Positions 31,902 to 40,554 of a stretch of DNA of 64,000 nt are shown here, one piece after another. Under the pieces are notes generated by a model, which worked only from the letters and a program-made list of their open reading frames with translations, was not told where the DNA came from and did not search any database. The position numbers and the translations under genes are program-made. The stretch is from Muriicola sp041358175 (GTDB lineage Bacteria; Bacteroidota; Bacteroidia; Flavobacteriales; Flavobacteriaceae), in the NCBI RefSeq assembly GCF_041358175.1, contig NZ_JBGKBE010000001.1, positions 248,001 through 312,000 of the forward strand, in the 5' to 3' direction. Position 1 is the stretch's first letter. Each line of letters opens with the position of its first letter.

Positions 31902-32627
31902 TTAGTTTCGGCCGTTTTCCCCGGGGTAAAAAGAATATACCGCATCGCTTTGCCAAAATTCCTTGGTGTCTGTATCGATAATGGTCAAGGGCCCTTTGTA
32001 AGCCGCTGCGGTATCTATATTCCAAACATTGGCCGCCCTGTGAGGGACAGACTTACCAATCTTACTCAGGGGGGTGTGGCCTATATAGATCTCCGAGTAA
32101 TGCAGTAATCGTTTAGGGTAATATATACTGTCTTTGGCAATTCCCGGATCCAAGGCTAAAGCCAGTTCCCAGAGTGTTCGATCCCAATAAAAAGTCTTTG
32201 AGAAGTATTCAAAATCTACTCCTTTTAAATTGGTAAATCCGGCATGAAGAAATAGTCGTTTCTTATTATCCAGGTAATAATTGCGCAATGATCTATAAAA
32301 GGAAATATGTCTCTTTTTTACTTCCTCGTCTGCTTTTTCATACGACTCAATGGTAGCCTCTCCTCCATTCATCAACCAAAGTGGATTGTGTTCTCCTGTT
32401 TCAAGCCAGTGGTAACATAGATCATCGTGATTCCCACGTAAAAATATACACCGATAGATATCCTGTAATTTCAAGAGGTATTCAACAGTCTCTACAGCCT
32501 CGCTCCATCCATCGACATAGTCGCCTAAAAAAATAAGCAGGTCGTCCTTCTTAACGCCTGCTCTTTCCAAAACCTGGGGCAGGGCTTGTGCCCCGGCATG
32601 TATATCACCAATGACCAATGTTCTCAT
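31902..32627 (-). CDS. metallophosphoesterase (serine/threonine phosphatase / ApaH-like)
   Basis: The 241-residue protein has the calcineurin-like metal motifs: RTLVIGDIHAGAQALP (GDIHG-type, with Ala), LIFLGDYVDGW (GDYVD) and CIFLRGNHDD (GNHD). The C-terminal part contains IYIGHTPL and IDTAAAY, supplying the remaining histidine ligand. It probably dephosphorylates proteins or hydrolyses dinucleotides (PrpE/ApaH-like) in the cytoplasm; the size and order fit either. It lies alone, divergent from the fructokinase. Confidence 0.9.
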   Translation of the reverse strand: MRTLVIGDIHAGAQALPQVLERAGVKKDDLLIFLGDYVDGWSEAVETVEYLLKLQDIYRCIFLRGNHDDLCYHWLETGEHNPLWLMNGGEATIESYEKADEEVKKRHISFYRSLRNYYLDNKKRLFLHAGFTNLKGVDFEYFSKTFYWDRTLWELALALDPGIAKDSIYYPKRLLHYSEIYIGHTPLSKIGKSVPHRAANVWNIDTAAAYKGPLTIIDTDTKEFWQSDAVYSFYPGENGRN

Positions 32628-32784
32628 AGCGCAAAAATCGTAAATTCTCTATGGAACACCTTACGGCAATAGTAAAAATTTTGCTCCTTGAAATTCATCC
32701 CCATATGAATAATCCCACGCCAGGTTTAATTTACGCAGATATTTTCCTATACTTGAACTCTCTAACCCGCCTTAAGGCTGTGTA

Positions 32785-33741
32785 ATGTTGTCTAAAAAAA
32801 TATTCTGTATCGGTGAGTTGCTGATCGATTTTGTTGCAGAAAATCAGGGGGCTGATCTTGCAAAGGCCACTGTTTTTACCAAAAAGGCTGGAGGAGCTCC
32901 TGCAAATGTAGCCTGTGCAATTTCAAAATTGGGAGGTAACAGCGCGTTTATCGGATGCGTGGGAGAAGATCCTTTCGGCTCCTTTTTAATGAACAGAATA
33001 GATGCCTTTGATGTAGACCTTTCACTTGTGCAGCGGTCATCTACCTTTACAACGCTTGCTTTTGTTTCCCTGGCGGAAAACGGGGAGAGGGATTTTGTGT
33101 TTTCCAGAGGGGCAGATAGGGAACTTCAATACGATTCCTCTATAAAAAGTTCCTTTCGTGATCAGATGGTCCATCTGGGGGCGGCTACAGCTCTGCTGGG
33201 AGGGCCCCTGGAGAAAGCTTACAGCCATTATCTTTTTGATGCCATTACAGAAAATGCCTTTATCAGTTTTGATCCCAATTACAGAGCAGACCTGTGGAAA
33301 GGAAACGAGAAAACCTTTGTCAAAAAGTGTATGCCTTATATCGAAAAATCCCATTTGTGTAAATTCAGTCTGGAAGAAGCCCAGATGTTATCAAAGAAGA
33401 ACTCCCTCCCGGAAGCAAGTGAAGCTTTACACCAGATTGGGGCAGAAATTATTACCATTACCCTGGGTTCTGAGGGCACCTGGGTGAGTACAAAAAACTC
33501 CCGTCAGACCATTCCAAGTATTGCCGTCACCCCGGTGGATACTACCGGAGCAGGAGATGCTTTTATTGGTTGCCTACTACAACAAATCAGTCAGTTACCA
33601 TCACATGAGATGCTATCAGAAAGCGAGTCTACTTTGATGGATATGGTAGAGGTTGCCAATAGAGCAGGCGCAATAACCACCACCGGTTACGGGGCGATCG
33701 ACTCACTGCCTGATATAAATCAATTGAACAGTTCCGAATGA
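32785..33741 (+). CDS. PfkB-family fructokinase
   Basis: The 318-residue sugar kinase has the N-terminal GGAPANVACAISKLGG (G36-G50) that marks fructokinase-like PfkB proteins and the C-terminal DTTGAGDAFIGCLL with catalytic D258. It should phosphorylate fructose with ATP. Its stop overlaps the start of the amylosucrase gene (ATGA at 33738-33741), and amylosucrase releases fructose from sucrose, which supports the assignment. Near-consensus TATACTTG about 30 bases upstream may be the -7 element. Confidence 0.9.
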   Translation: MLSKKIFCIGELLIDFVAENQGADLAKATVFTKKAGGAPANVACAISKLGGNSAFIGCVGEDPFGSFLMNRIDAFDVDLSLVQRSSTFTTLAFVSLAENGERDFVFSRGADRELQYDSSIKSSFRDQMVHLGAATALLGGPLEKAYSHYLFDAITENAFISFDPNYRADLWKGNEKTFVKKCMPYIEKSHLCKFSLEEAQMLSKKNSLPEASEALHQIGAEIITITLGSEGTWVSTKNSRQTIPSIAVTPVDTTGAGDAFIGCLLQQISQLPSHEMLSESESTLMDMVEVANRAGAITTTGYGAIDSLPDINQLNSSE

Positions 33742-35678
33742 ATCAATTGGCACTCCACAGGAAGCTGGCCATGAAAGATTTACAGGATCTTCAGTCTGCC
33801 AAACCCGAAAATCTTTTCGAACAACGCCTCGAAACTAATCTGCCTTTGATAGAGGATTTATTTTTTTCTCTCTATACCAGTCCTGAACACAGGACCTACT
33901 TTAAAAAGCTTAAAAAGTTACTCCCGGAACTATTTAAAAAAAGATCTGAGGAACTAAAATATCAGGATCTCCGCTTATTAAAACAGGGCAATTGGTACCA
34001 GTCGAATAAAATCACAGGCATGCAGTTGTATGTTGATCTGTTCAACAAAAATCTGAAGGGAATTGAGGAGAAGATCCCTTTTTTTAAAGAACTGGGGGTT
34101 AACTTCCTGCATCTTATGCCCATTACTACCAGGCCGGCTGGTGAGAATGATGGCGGGTATGCAGTTAACAGTTATACCGAAGTTGACAGAAAATACGGTA
34201 GCAGGAAATCGCTGCTCGAGCTTACCTCAAAGCTTCGCGAGAATGGGATTTACCTTATGCTCGACTTTGTAGTAAACCACACTTCAGATGAATACCCCTG
34301 GGCCAAAAAGGCGCTCGAAGGTGACAAAACCTATCAGCAATACTATTACATGTACCCAGACAGGACTATCCCAGATGCTTATGAAGCTAATTTGCCTGAG
34401 GTCTTTCCCTCAACTTCACCAGGCAATTTCACCTATAGACCTGAGATTTCTCAGTGGGTAATGACCGTCTTCAATTCCTATCAGTGGGATCTGAATTATA
34501 CAAACCCTGATGTCTTTCTGGAAATGCTCAGGAATCTGGTCGAAATGACCAATAGTGGGGTTGATGTTGTGCGTTTTGATGCGCTGGCCTTTCTCTGGAA
34601 AAAAATTGGAACGATCTCACAGAATCTGCCAGAGGCGCATCAACTTATTTCCCTCTTCAGAATGTGTCTGCAGGTGGTTGCTCCGGGAGTTATTTTTCTG
34701 GCAGAAGCCATCGTTTCCCCCCACGATATTGTTAAGTATTTCGGGGAAGGGAGACGGGAAGGCAACGAGTGCGACGTAGCCTACAATGCCTCACTAATGT
34801 CGCTTTTATGGAATTCTATAGCTACCAAAAAAACGCTGCTGTTGCAGAAGTCCTTGCATAATGTACCCCAAAAACCACCATCTTCTACCTGGATAAATTA
34901 CCTCCGTTGCCATGATGATATCGGACTGGGACTGGACGATGGTTATATCGCACAGTTAGGTTGGGACCCCTGGCTGCATCGGAAGTTTTTGATTGATTAC
35001 TATTGCCAGGGCCTGGACTGGAGTCCGGCCGTAGGATATAAATTTATGGAGAACCCGGCCACAGGAGACAGCCGAATTACCGGAAGTTGTGCCTCTTTAC
35101 TGGGTCTGGAAAAAGCTATGCGTACTCTGGATGCCGAAATGGTGATGATTTCAGTAAAGAAGATTCTGATGCTGCACGGAATTATTCTTTCCTTTGGAGG
35201 AATTCCGATGATCTATGCAGGAGACGAGGTTGGCACCCTAAATGATTACTCTTACCTTGATGATCCACATAAAAAGCAGGACAGCAGGTGGGTAAACAGA
35301 CCAAGCCAAAACTGGGAAGCTGTCGCACAACTCAGTGAACCTGATAAACCGTCTTCTCAAATTTTCATCGGAATCCGGCATATGATTTCCCTGCGAAAAA
35401 AGACAGGGGTTTTTACAGATCGCAATAATCTCGTGGTCCATGACCCTCGTAACTCACATTTATTCCTTTACGAAAGGACAGCAGCCAATCTGGAGGGAGT
35501 ACTGGTAGTGGCTAATTTTGACGAGTCGCCACAAATTCTTGATGCGGGGATACTTTCCAATCTGGGCTATGTTAATGACGGCTCTTTGCGTGATTTACTT
35601 TCAAACAGTAAATGGAAACTGACGAGTAGTCTGGTACAGATTGATCCCTTTCAGATTTTATGGCTGGTAAAGGACTAG
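33738..35678 (+). CDS. amylosucrase (GH13 subfamily 4)
   Basis: At 646 residues this has the size of amylosucrase (about 635-650). The helical N-terminal domain (about 1-90) is followed by the (beta/alpha)8 barrel: DFVVNHTSDE (176-185), nucleophile D281 in VVRFDALAF, acid/base E323 in FLAEAIVS and the transition-state D393 in LRCHDDIG, very close in position to the triad known for Neisseria amylosucrase. It makes an alpha-1,4-glucan from sucrose and frees fructose. No signal peptide is present, so it acts inside the cell. The overlapping fructokinase gene removes the fructose. It meets the AlbA_2 gene tail to tail, overlapping 4 bases. Confidence 0.93.
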   Translation: MNQLALHRKLAMKDLQDLQSAKPENLFEQRLETNLPLIEDLFFSLYTSPEHRTYFKKLKKLLPELFKKRSEELKYQDLRLLKQGNWYQSNKITGMQLYVDLFNKNLKGIEEKIPFFKELGVNFLHLMPITTRPAGENDGGYAVNSYTEVDRKYGSRKSLLELTSKLRENGIYLMLDFVVNHTSDEYPWAKKALEGDKTYQQYYYMYPDRTIPDAYEANLPEVFPSTSPGNFTYRPEISQWVMTVFNSYQWDLNYTNPDVFLEMLRNLVEMTNSGVDVVRFDALAFLWKKIGTISQNLPEAHQLISLFRMCLQVVAPGVIFLAEAIVSPHDIVKYFGEGRREGNECDVAYNASLMSLLWNSIATKKTLLLQKSLHNVPQKPPSSTWINYLRCHDDIGLGLDDGYIAQLGWDPWLHRKFLIDYYCQGLDWSPAVGYKFMENPATGDSRITGSCASLLGLEKAMRTLDAEMVMISVKKILMLHGIILSFGGIPMIYAGDEVGTLNDYSYLDDPHKKQDSRWVNRPSQNWEAVAQLSEPDKPSSQIFIGIRHMISLRKKTGVFTDRNNLVVHDPRNSHLFLYERTAANLEGVLVVANFDESPQILDAGILSNLGYVNDGSLRDLLSNSKWKLTSSLVQIDPFQILWLVKD

Positions 35679-36811
35679 CTGTAGCGCACTTTTCTGAGAA
35701 TTCTCAAAGACTCCTTCAGGTTGTTATACACTTTTTCATCTACAGACTTAGTGGTGTTTTTTAATGTTTCCATTTGATCCTTTGCTTCTTCAAATCCATT
35801 CAGATAACAAAGCAAATAGGTGGCCGGAGCCAATTTGAGATCTGCACGTTCTGCCTTTGTGAGCTTTCGGTTTTTCTGGATTTTTTGCAGCAGGGCATTG
35901 TTGGTATTGTAGATATGGAAAAGTGTTTTCCGGTCGTATTGGGGGGGTTGAAAGATCAGCTCACTGACGATCTGATAAGTACCGTTGTCATTAAAAGTGA
36001 TACCTACCTCCTCCAGGGGATAATATCGCTGTTCCCTTCCAAGACCTAATTGCACATATTCTGTAATAGCAAAAGTATCTTCAGTGATATCTATGGATAT
36101 CTCATCCAAAGCAGAGTAGAAGAGCTTTACTTGTTCGTTAATCAGTTCGATATCTACACGTGAGTAGTAGGTATTCTGTTTTACCGTTTTTCTATTCCCT
36201 GCCCAGCAAATGACAAATTGTTCCTTAAAAACCTTATAATTGCTGCTAAGGTCTTTATGTCTGTGATTGATAAAGTCGATTACACCGTCAAGTGTGAGTT
36301 CGATATTATTTCTGGCGTGTTGTTCAATGGTAGCGACCATTTCCGAATTGAGGTCTTTAAGTTCAATATCAAACGCCTTTGGCATACTGATGCTACCTTC
36401 TCTGAAAAACACGGCCCCTCCGTAATATTTCCAGATATTTTTGCGAAGTGCACAGATCCGGCCATTCGATTTGATGGTCACAAGGCCCACGACCTTTCCT
36501 TCAGGTAAGTGGGGAAAGGGAATATTTTCATATGAAATCAGCGGGGGGTTGTCCAGGTAAGCATTAACCAGATTCTGAATCTTACTGTCATCAAAGAAAT
36601 CGACTCCTACAATCTTATTGTCTTCATCCTCAACCCCAATGACGATAAATGAATTGTTTTTTGGATTACTGTTGGCCAGAGCACAAACGTGTTTCAGGAA
36701 TTTAGCCTTTCCTTCCTTCTGACCGATATCTATAAAACGCTTTTTATCATAAAAACTGTTTTCGTCATTATGGGCCAGGAGATTTTTGACCAGAAGGCGT
36801 TTGTTAATCAT
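35675..36811 (-). CDS. AlbA_2 / Schlafen-type ATP-binding domain protein
   Basis: The 378-residue protein has an N-terminal AlbA_2 (Schlafen AAA_4-like) domain, including KFLKHVCALANSNPKNNSF and IVIGVEDEDNKIVGVDFF (about 35-75), often called 'putative DNA-binding / ATP-binding'. The C-terminal 250 residues are charged and match nothing I know. The family includes regulators and RNA-related proteins. It is the last gene of a three-gene unit: its ATG overlaps the TGA of the SDR gene (ATGA at 36808-36811). Confidence 0.8.
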   Translation of the reverse strand: MINKRLLVKNLLAHNDENSFYDKKRFIDIGQKEGKAKFLKHVCALANSNPKNNSFIVIGVEDEDNKIVGVDFFDDSKIQNLVNAYLDNPPLISYENIPFPHLPEGKVVGLVTIKSNGRICALRKNIWKYYGGAVFFREGSISMPKAFDIELKDLNSEMVATIEQHARNNIELTLDGVIDFINHRHKDLSSNYKVFKEQFVICWAGNRKTVKQNTYYSRVDIELINEQVKLFYSALDEISIDITEDTFAITEYVQLGLGREQRYYPLEEVGITFNDNGTYQIVSELIFQPPQYDRKTLFHIYNTNNALLQKIQKNRKLTKAERADLKLAPATYLLCYLNGFEEAKDQMETLKNTTKSVDEKVYNNLKESLRILRKVRYS

Positions 36812-37575
36812 TCTTTTTTCTTCACTATGGTACTACTTGCCTGGGCAGTAGGCATCACCACCAGGTCGGCAATATTTACATGGTATGGCCTGGTGGTCAC
36901 AAAATATATGATGTCTGCAATATCTTCGGGTTTCAGTGGCTGATAACCCTGGTATACCTTCTTTGCCCTATCTTCATCGCCTTTAAACCGCACTTCACTG
37001 AATTCTGTTTCTACAAGTCCGGGATTTACCGCTCCCACACGTATTCCGTGTTCGTTAAGGTCTATCCTCATTCCCTGGTTGATGGCATCAACAGCATGTT
37101 TGCTGGCACAATACACATTCCCCCTGGGGTATACTTCCTTCCCGGCAGTGGAACCTATGTTGATAATATGCCCGTTCTTCCTCCGGATCATCCCTGGAAG
37201 AATGGCCCTGGAAACGTATAGCAATCCCTTTACGTTAATGTCGATCATCGCATCCCAATCTTCCAAAGCTCCGCTTTGAATGGGGTCTAAGCCATGAGCA
37301 TTGCCTGCGTTATTGACCAGGATATCAATTGAAGCAAACTCCTCGGGAAGGGATTGTATAGCAGCCCCAACAGCTTCCTTATCACGAACATCAAAGTTGA
37401 GGGTATGCACCCTGGTTCCAGATTGCAGCGATTTTTTCAGGGCATCGAGTTTTTCCTGCCTCCTTCCGCAAAGGACCAATTTGATGTTGTGTTTTGCGAA
37501 AAGTTCAGCCGTGGCCTTCCCAATACCACTGGTTGCTCCCGTGATAAAGGCTATTTTTTTTTGTTCTTGCATCAT
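36808..37575 (-). CDS. short-chain dehydrogenase/reductase (YdfG-like)
   Basis: This 255-residue classical SDR has TGATSGIG (12-19) for the dinucleotide, NNAG (88-91), catalytic S142 and Y155-x3-K159 (YCASK). RR at 38-39 after the second strand favours NADP. The sequence resembles the YdfG/serine-3-dehydrogenase group (3-hydroxy acid oxidation), with VNPGLVETEFSEVRFKGD. The start may be M2. It sits 9 bases after the aldo/keto reductase stop and overlaps the AlbA_2 gene start. Confidence 0.9.
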   Translation of the reverse strand: MMQEQKKIAFITGATSGIGKATAELFAKHNIKLVLCGRRQEKLDALKKSLQSGTRVHTLNFDVRDKEAVGAAIQSLPEEFASIDILVNNAGNAHGLDPIQSGALEDWDAMIDINVKGLLYVSRAILPGMIRRKNGHIINIGSTAGKEVYPRGNVYCASKHAVDAINQGMRIDLNEHGIRVGAVNPGLVETEFSEVRFKGDEDRAKKVYQGYQPLKPEDIADIIYFVTTRPYHVNIADLVVMPTAQASSTIVKKKE

Positions 37576-37584
37576 ACTATTTTT

Positions 37585-38460
37585 TCAGGGTACCTTATGG
37601 CCTTGTGACGCCTCAAGCAGTAGAAACCAATCTTCCAAATCCATATTTAATTTAGCTGCCTGCATAGAATCTTCCAATCGGTTGGCATTGGAAGTTCCAA
37701 CAACCGGATGAATGTGAGCAGGATGCTTCATCAGCCATGCCAGGATAAGCTGATCTTCACTGGCGCTGTATTTCTTTTTCATTGGTAATAATACCTCCCT
37801 TATCCTCTTTGTTTTCTCATTGTCTTCCCGAAAATATGAACCTAGGGGAGACCATGCCATGGCCATTCTTTTCCTGCCAATACAATCATCAAGGGTTCCG
37901 TCATACATGACTCCATCAGCCGTGAGTGAACATTCTACCTGGTTGGCCTGCACCGGTATTGCCGTTTCGAGCATGGCTATCTGGGAGGGTGTAAAATTAG
38001 ACACCCCAAAAGCCTTGATCTTCCCACTGCTGAGCAGTTGTTCAATAGCTTTAGCTACTGGCTCGGGATCCAGTAGAGGACTTGGGCGGTGTAAAAGGAA
38101 TAGGTCGAGGTAATCAGTCGTCAGTTTTTCAAGGGAGCGTTCGGCAGACCATATGATATAATCTGTAGAGTAATTATAGTGCTTTACCTTATTATCCCTG
38201 GCATCGCACATATATTGAATTCCGCATTTACTAATGAGCTGGATGTCCTTACGGGCAATTCCACTTTCGGCAAAGGCATTTCCAAATTCCTCTTCATTGC
38301 CATACCCGCCGTAAATATCAGCGTGGTCAAAGGTCGTAATCCCTGCTTCCAGGCAGTGATTCATCAGAGAGACCATCTCACTTTTTGAAAGTTGCTTACC
38401 CCATGATCCCCATGTCATGGTTCCGGCGATGATTCGGGAGAATTTTTTCGGTGATTTCAT
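37585..38460 (-). CDS. aldo/keto reductase (YdhF-like)
   Basis: The 291-residue TIM-barrel oxidoreductase carries the catalytic D45 and Y50 in FDHADIYGGYGNEE, K78 in LISKCGI, and the AKR-family LDLFLLHRPSP and GVSNFTPSQ segments, then GTSNANRLEDSMQA for the NADP phosphate. It reduces carbonyls with NADPH; the substrate is unknown. It leads the unit AKR-SDR-AlbA_2 protein. The upstream 156-base gap to moxR has TAAGTTTT on this strand as a weak -7 candidate. Confidence 0.92.
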   Translation of the reverse strand: MKSPKKFSRIIAGTMTWGSWGKQLSKSEMVSLMNHCLEAGITTFDHADIYGGYGNEEEFGNAFAESGIARKDIQLISKCGIQYMCDARDNKVKHYNYSTDYIIWSAERSLEKLTTDYLDLFLLHRPSPLLDPEPVAKAIEQLLSSGKIKAFGVSNFTPSQIAMLETAIPVQANQVECSLTADGVMYDGTLDDCIGRKRMAMAWSPLGSYFREDNEKTKRIREVLLPMKKKYSASEDQLILAWLMKHPAHIHPVVGTSNANRLEDSMQAAKLNMDLEDWFLLLEASQGHKVP

Positions 38461-38616
38461 AAGTGATGAAATTACTAAAAATCCCTTAAATACATCATAA
38501 AACTTAGGGTTCCCGGGAATTTTTAACCAATCGTTAACAGGCAGTGAATGAATAAATTTTCAATTTGCATATCCTTTAAACTAAGAGATTGATAGACAAC
38601 TACTAAAAGATATTTT

Positions 38617-39618
38617 ATGGATGATAAAAGCACGGTAGATATAAGTGCGGTAAATGAGAAAATTGCTCAGGAAAGCGCGTTTATTGACCTGTTAATGATG
38701 GAGATGAACAAGGTTATCGTCGGGCAAAAGCATATGACGGAACGCCTATTGATCGGTCTTTTGGGACAAGGCCATATATTGCTGGAAGGGGTGCCGGGCC
38801 TGGCAAAGACCCTGGCGATAAACACCCTGGCAAAGGCGGTCAAGGGGAGTTTTAGTAGGATACAGTTTACCCCCGACCTGCTTCCTGCCGATGTGGTAGG
38901 AACCCTTATTTACAATATGAAGGAAAGCGATTTTTCCATAAAAAAAGGGCCCATTTTCGCCAATTTTGTTTTGGCAGATGAGATCAACCGGGCACCTGCG
39001 AAAGTACAATCTGCCTTGCTTGAAGCCATGCAGGAGCGACAGGTGACCATAGGGGATGAAACTTTCCCTCTCGATGCTCCATTCCTGGTTATGGCCACTC
39101 AGAACCCTATAGAACAGGAAGGAACATATCCTCTTCCCGAGGCTCAGGTAGACCGATTTATGCTTAAAACCATAATCGATTACCCGAAAATGACCGAAGA
39201 ACAGCTGATTATCAGACAGAATCTGAACGGAGCATTCGAGGCTGTCAAACCAGTAGTGAGCCTAAAACAAATCCTTAGCGCTCAAAAGGCAGTCAGAGAG
39301 GTCTACATGGATGAAAAGATTGAAAAATATATTCTTGATCTTGTCTTTGCTACCAGATATCCTGAAAAATACAACCTGGAAAGTCTCAAACCTCTGATCA
39401 GTTTTGGGGCCTCACCAAGAGGAAGTATCAACATGGCCATTGCTGCCAAATGTTACGCTTTTATCAAGCGAAGAGGTTATGTAGTTCCAGAAGATGTACG
39501 GGCAGTAATTCACGACGTTCTAAGACACAGGGTCGGAATCACTTACGAAGCTGAAGCTGAAAGCATTACTTCTGAAGAAATTATCAATCGCATCGTAAAC
39601 GAGATTGAAGTACCCTAG
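38617..39618 (+). CDS. moxR: MoxR-type AAA+ ATPase of the Bat cluster
   Basis: The 333-residue AAA+ protein has Walker A LEGVPGLAKT (K64, T65), Walker B VLADEINRAPAKVQ, sensor 1 LVMATQNPIEQEGTYPLPEAQ-like region and the C-terminal MoxR lid (AAA_lid_2). MoxR proteins act as chaperones that insert or activate partner complexes containing von Willebrand (VWA) proteins. It opens the run of eight same-strand genes through 47608; the next gene starts 65 bases later. Confidence 0.95.
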   Translation: MDDKSTVDISAVNEKIAQESAFIDLLMMEMNKVIVGQKHMTERLLIGLLGQGHILLEGVPGLAKTLAINTLAKAVKGSFSRIQFTPDLLPADVVGTLIYNMKESDFSIKKGPIFANFVLADEINRAPAKVQSALLEAMQERQVTIGDETFPLDAPFLVMATQNPIEQEGTYPLPEAQVDRFMLKTIIDYPKMTEEQLIIRQNLNGAFEAVKPVVSLKQILSAQKAVREVYMDEKIEKYILDLVFATRYPEKYNLESLKPLISFGASPRGSINMAIAAKCYAFIKRRGYVVPEDVRAVIHDVLRHRVGITYEAEAESITSEEIINRIVNEIEVP

Positions 39619-39683
39619 AAAGTTCAAGGAATTAATCCTGTTCAAATCTTCCTTTTTGAACCCAGTTGCCTAATCCTGAACCC

Positions 39684-40550
39684 ATGGATACAAAAGAATT
39701 ACTTAAAAAGGTTCGCAAGATTGAAATCAAGACCCGTCGGTTGTCCGACCATATTTTTGGTGGGGAGTATCACTCCACCTTTAAAGGACGGGGAATGACC
39801 TTCAGTGAAGTTCGGCAATATCAGTTTGGGGACGATGTACGCTCTATCGACTGGAATGTTACCGCCCGATACAACGAGCCTTATGTAAAAGTGTTCGAAG
39901 AGGAGCGCGAACTTACCCTGATGCTCCTGGTTGATATTAGTGGTTCTGAGCATTTTGGCACGGTAAACCAGTTTAAAAAGGATGTTATTACAGAAATATC
40001 GGCTACCCTGGCATTTTCTGCCCTGCAAAACAACGATAAGGTAGGGATGATCATGTTCTCAGATGAAGTTGAACTCTTTATCCCCCCGAAAAAAGGGAAG
40101 AGTCATATTTTGAGAATCATCAGGGAATTACTGGAATTCAAGCCAAAAAGCAAGAAAACCGATCTGGTAGAGGCGCTTAAGTACCTCTCCAATGTCATGA
40201 AAAAAAGGACGATCATCTTTGTACTCTCTGATTTTATGATGGATGAGTATGAAAACACTCTGAAAATTGTGGGGAATAAACACGATGTTACCGGAATCAG
40301 GGTGTATGACCCCAGGGAGGAGGAAATTATGAACCTTGGATTAGTACAAATGGAGGATGCCGAAACGGGAGAAGTACATTTTGTAAATACCTCTTCAAAA
40401 AAAGTGAGGAAAGCCTACCAGCAGTTTTACAGGGAAAAAGTAGCGTATTTTAAAAATGCCTTTACAAAGTCGGGTGCAGGAATATTACAGTGCCGGGTGG
40501 ATGAAAGTTATGTAAAAAAATTATTGGGGTATTTTAAGCAAAGAGCCTAG
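39684..40550 (+). CDS. DUF58 protein of the Bat cluster
   Basis: ATG 39684 gives 288 residues; a TTG at 39666 is less likely. The DUF58 core YQFGDDVRSIDWNVTARYNEPYVK lies near residue 50-75 (shown here only by its parts YQFGDDVRSIDWN and VTARYNEPYVK), followed by a VWA-like fold with LMLLVDISGSEHFG (MIDAS DxSxS) and IIFVLSDFMMDEYE. DUF58 proteins always accompany MoxR and are thought to be client or adaptor of the ATPase, on the cytoplasmic side. The next gene begins 4 bases after its stop. Confidence 0.92.
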   Translation: MDTKELLKKVRKIEIKTRRLSDHIFGGEYHSTFKGRGMTFSEVRQYQFGDDVRSIDWNVTARYNEPYVKVFEEERELTLMLLVDISGSEHFGTVNQFKKDVITEISATLAFSALQNNDKVGMIMFSDEVELFIPPKKGKSHILRIIRELLEFKPKSKKTDLVEALKYLSNVMKKRTIIFVLSDFMMDEYENTLKIVGNKHDVTGIRVYDPREEEIMNLGLVQMEDAETGEVHFVNTSSKKVRKAYQQFYREKVAYFKNAFTKSGAGILQCRVDESYVKKLLGYFKQRA

Positions 40551-40554
40551 ATTG

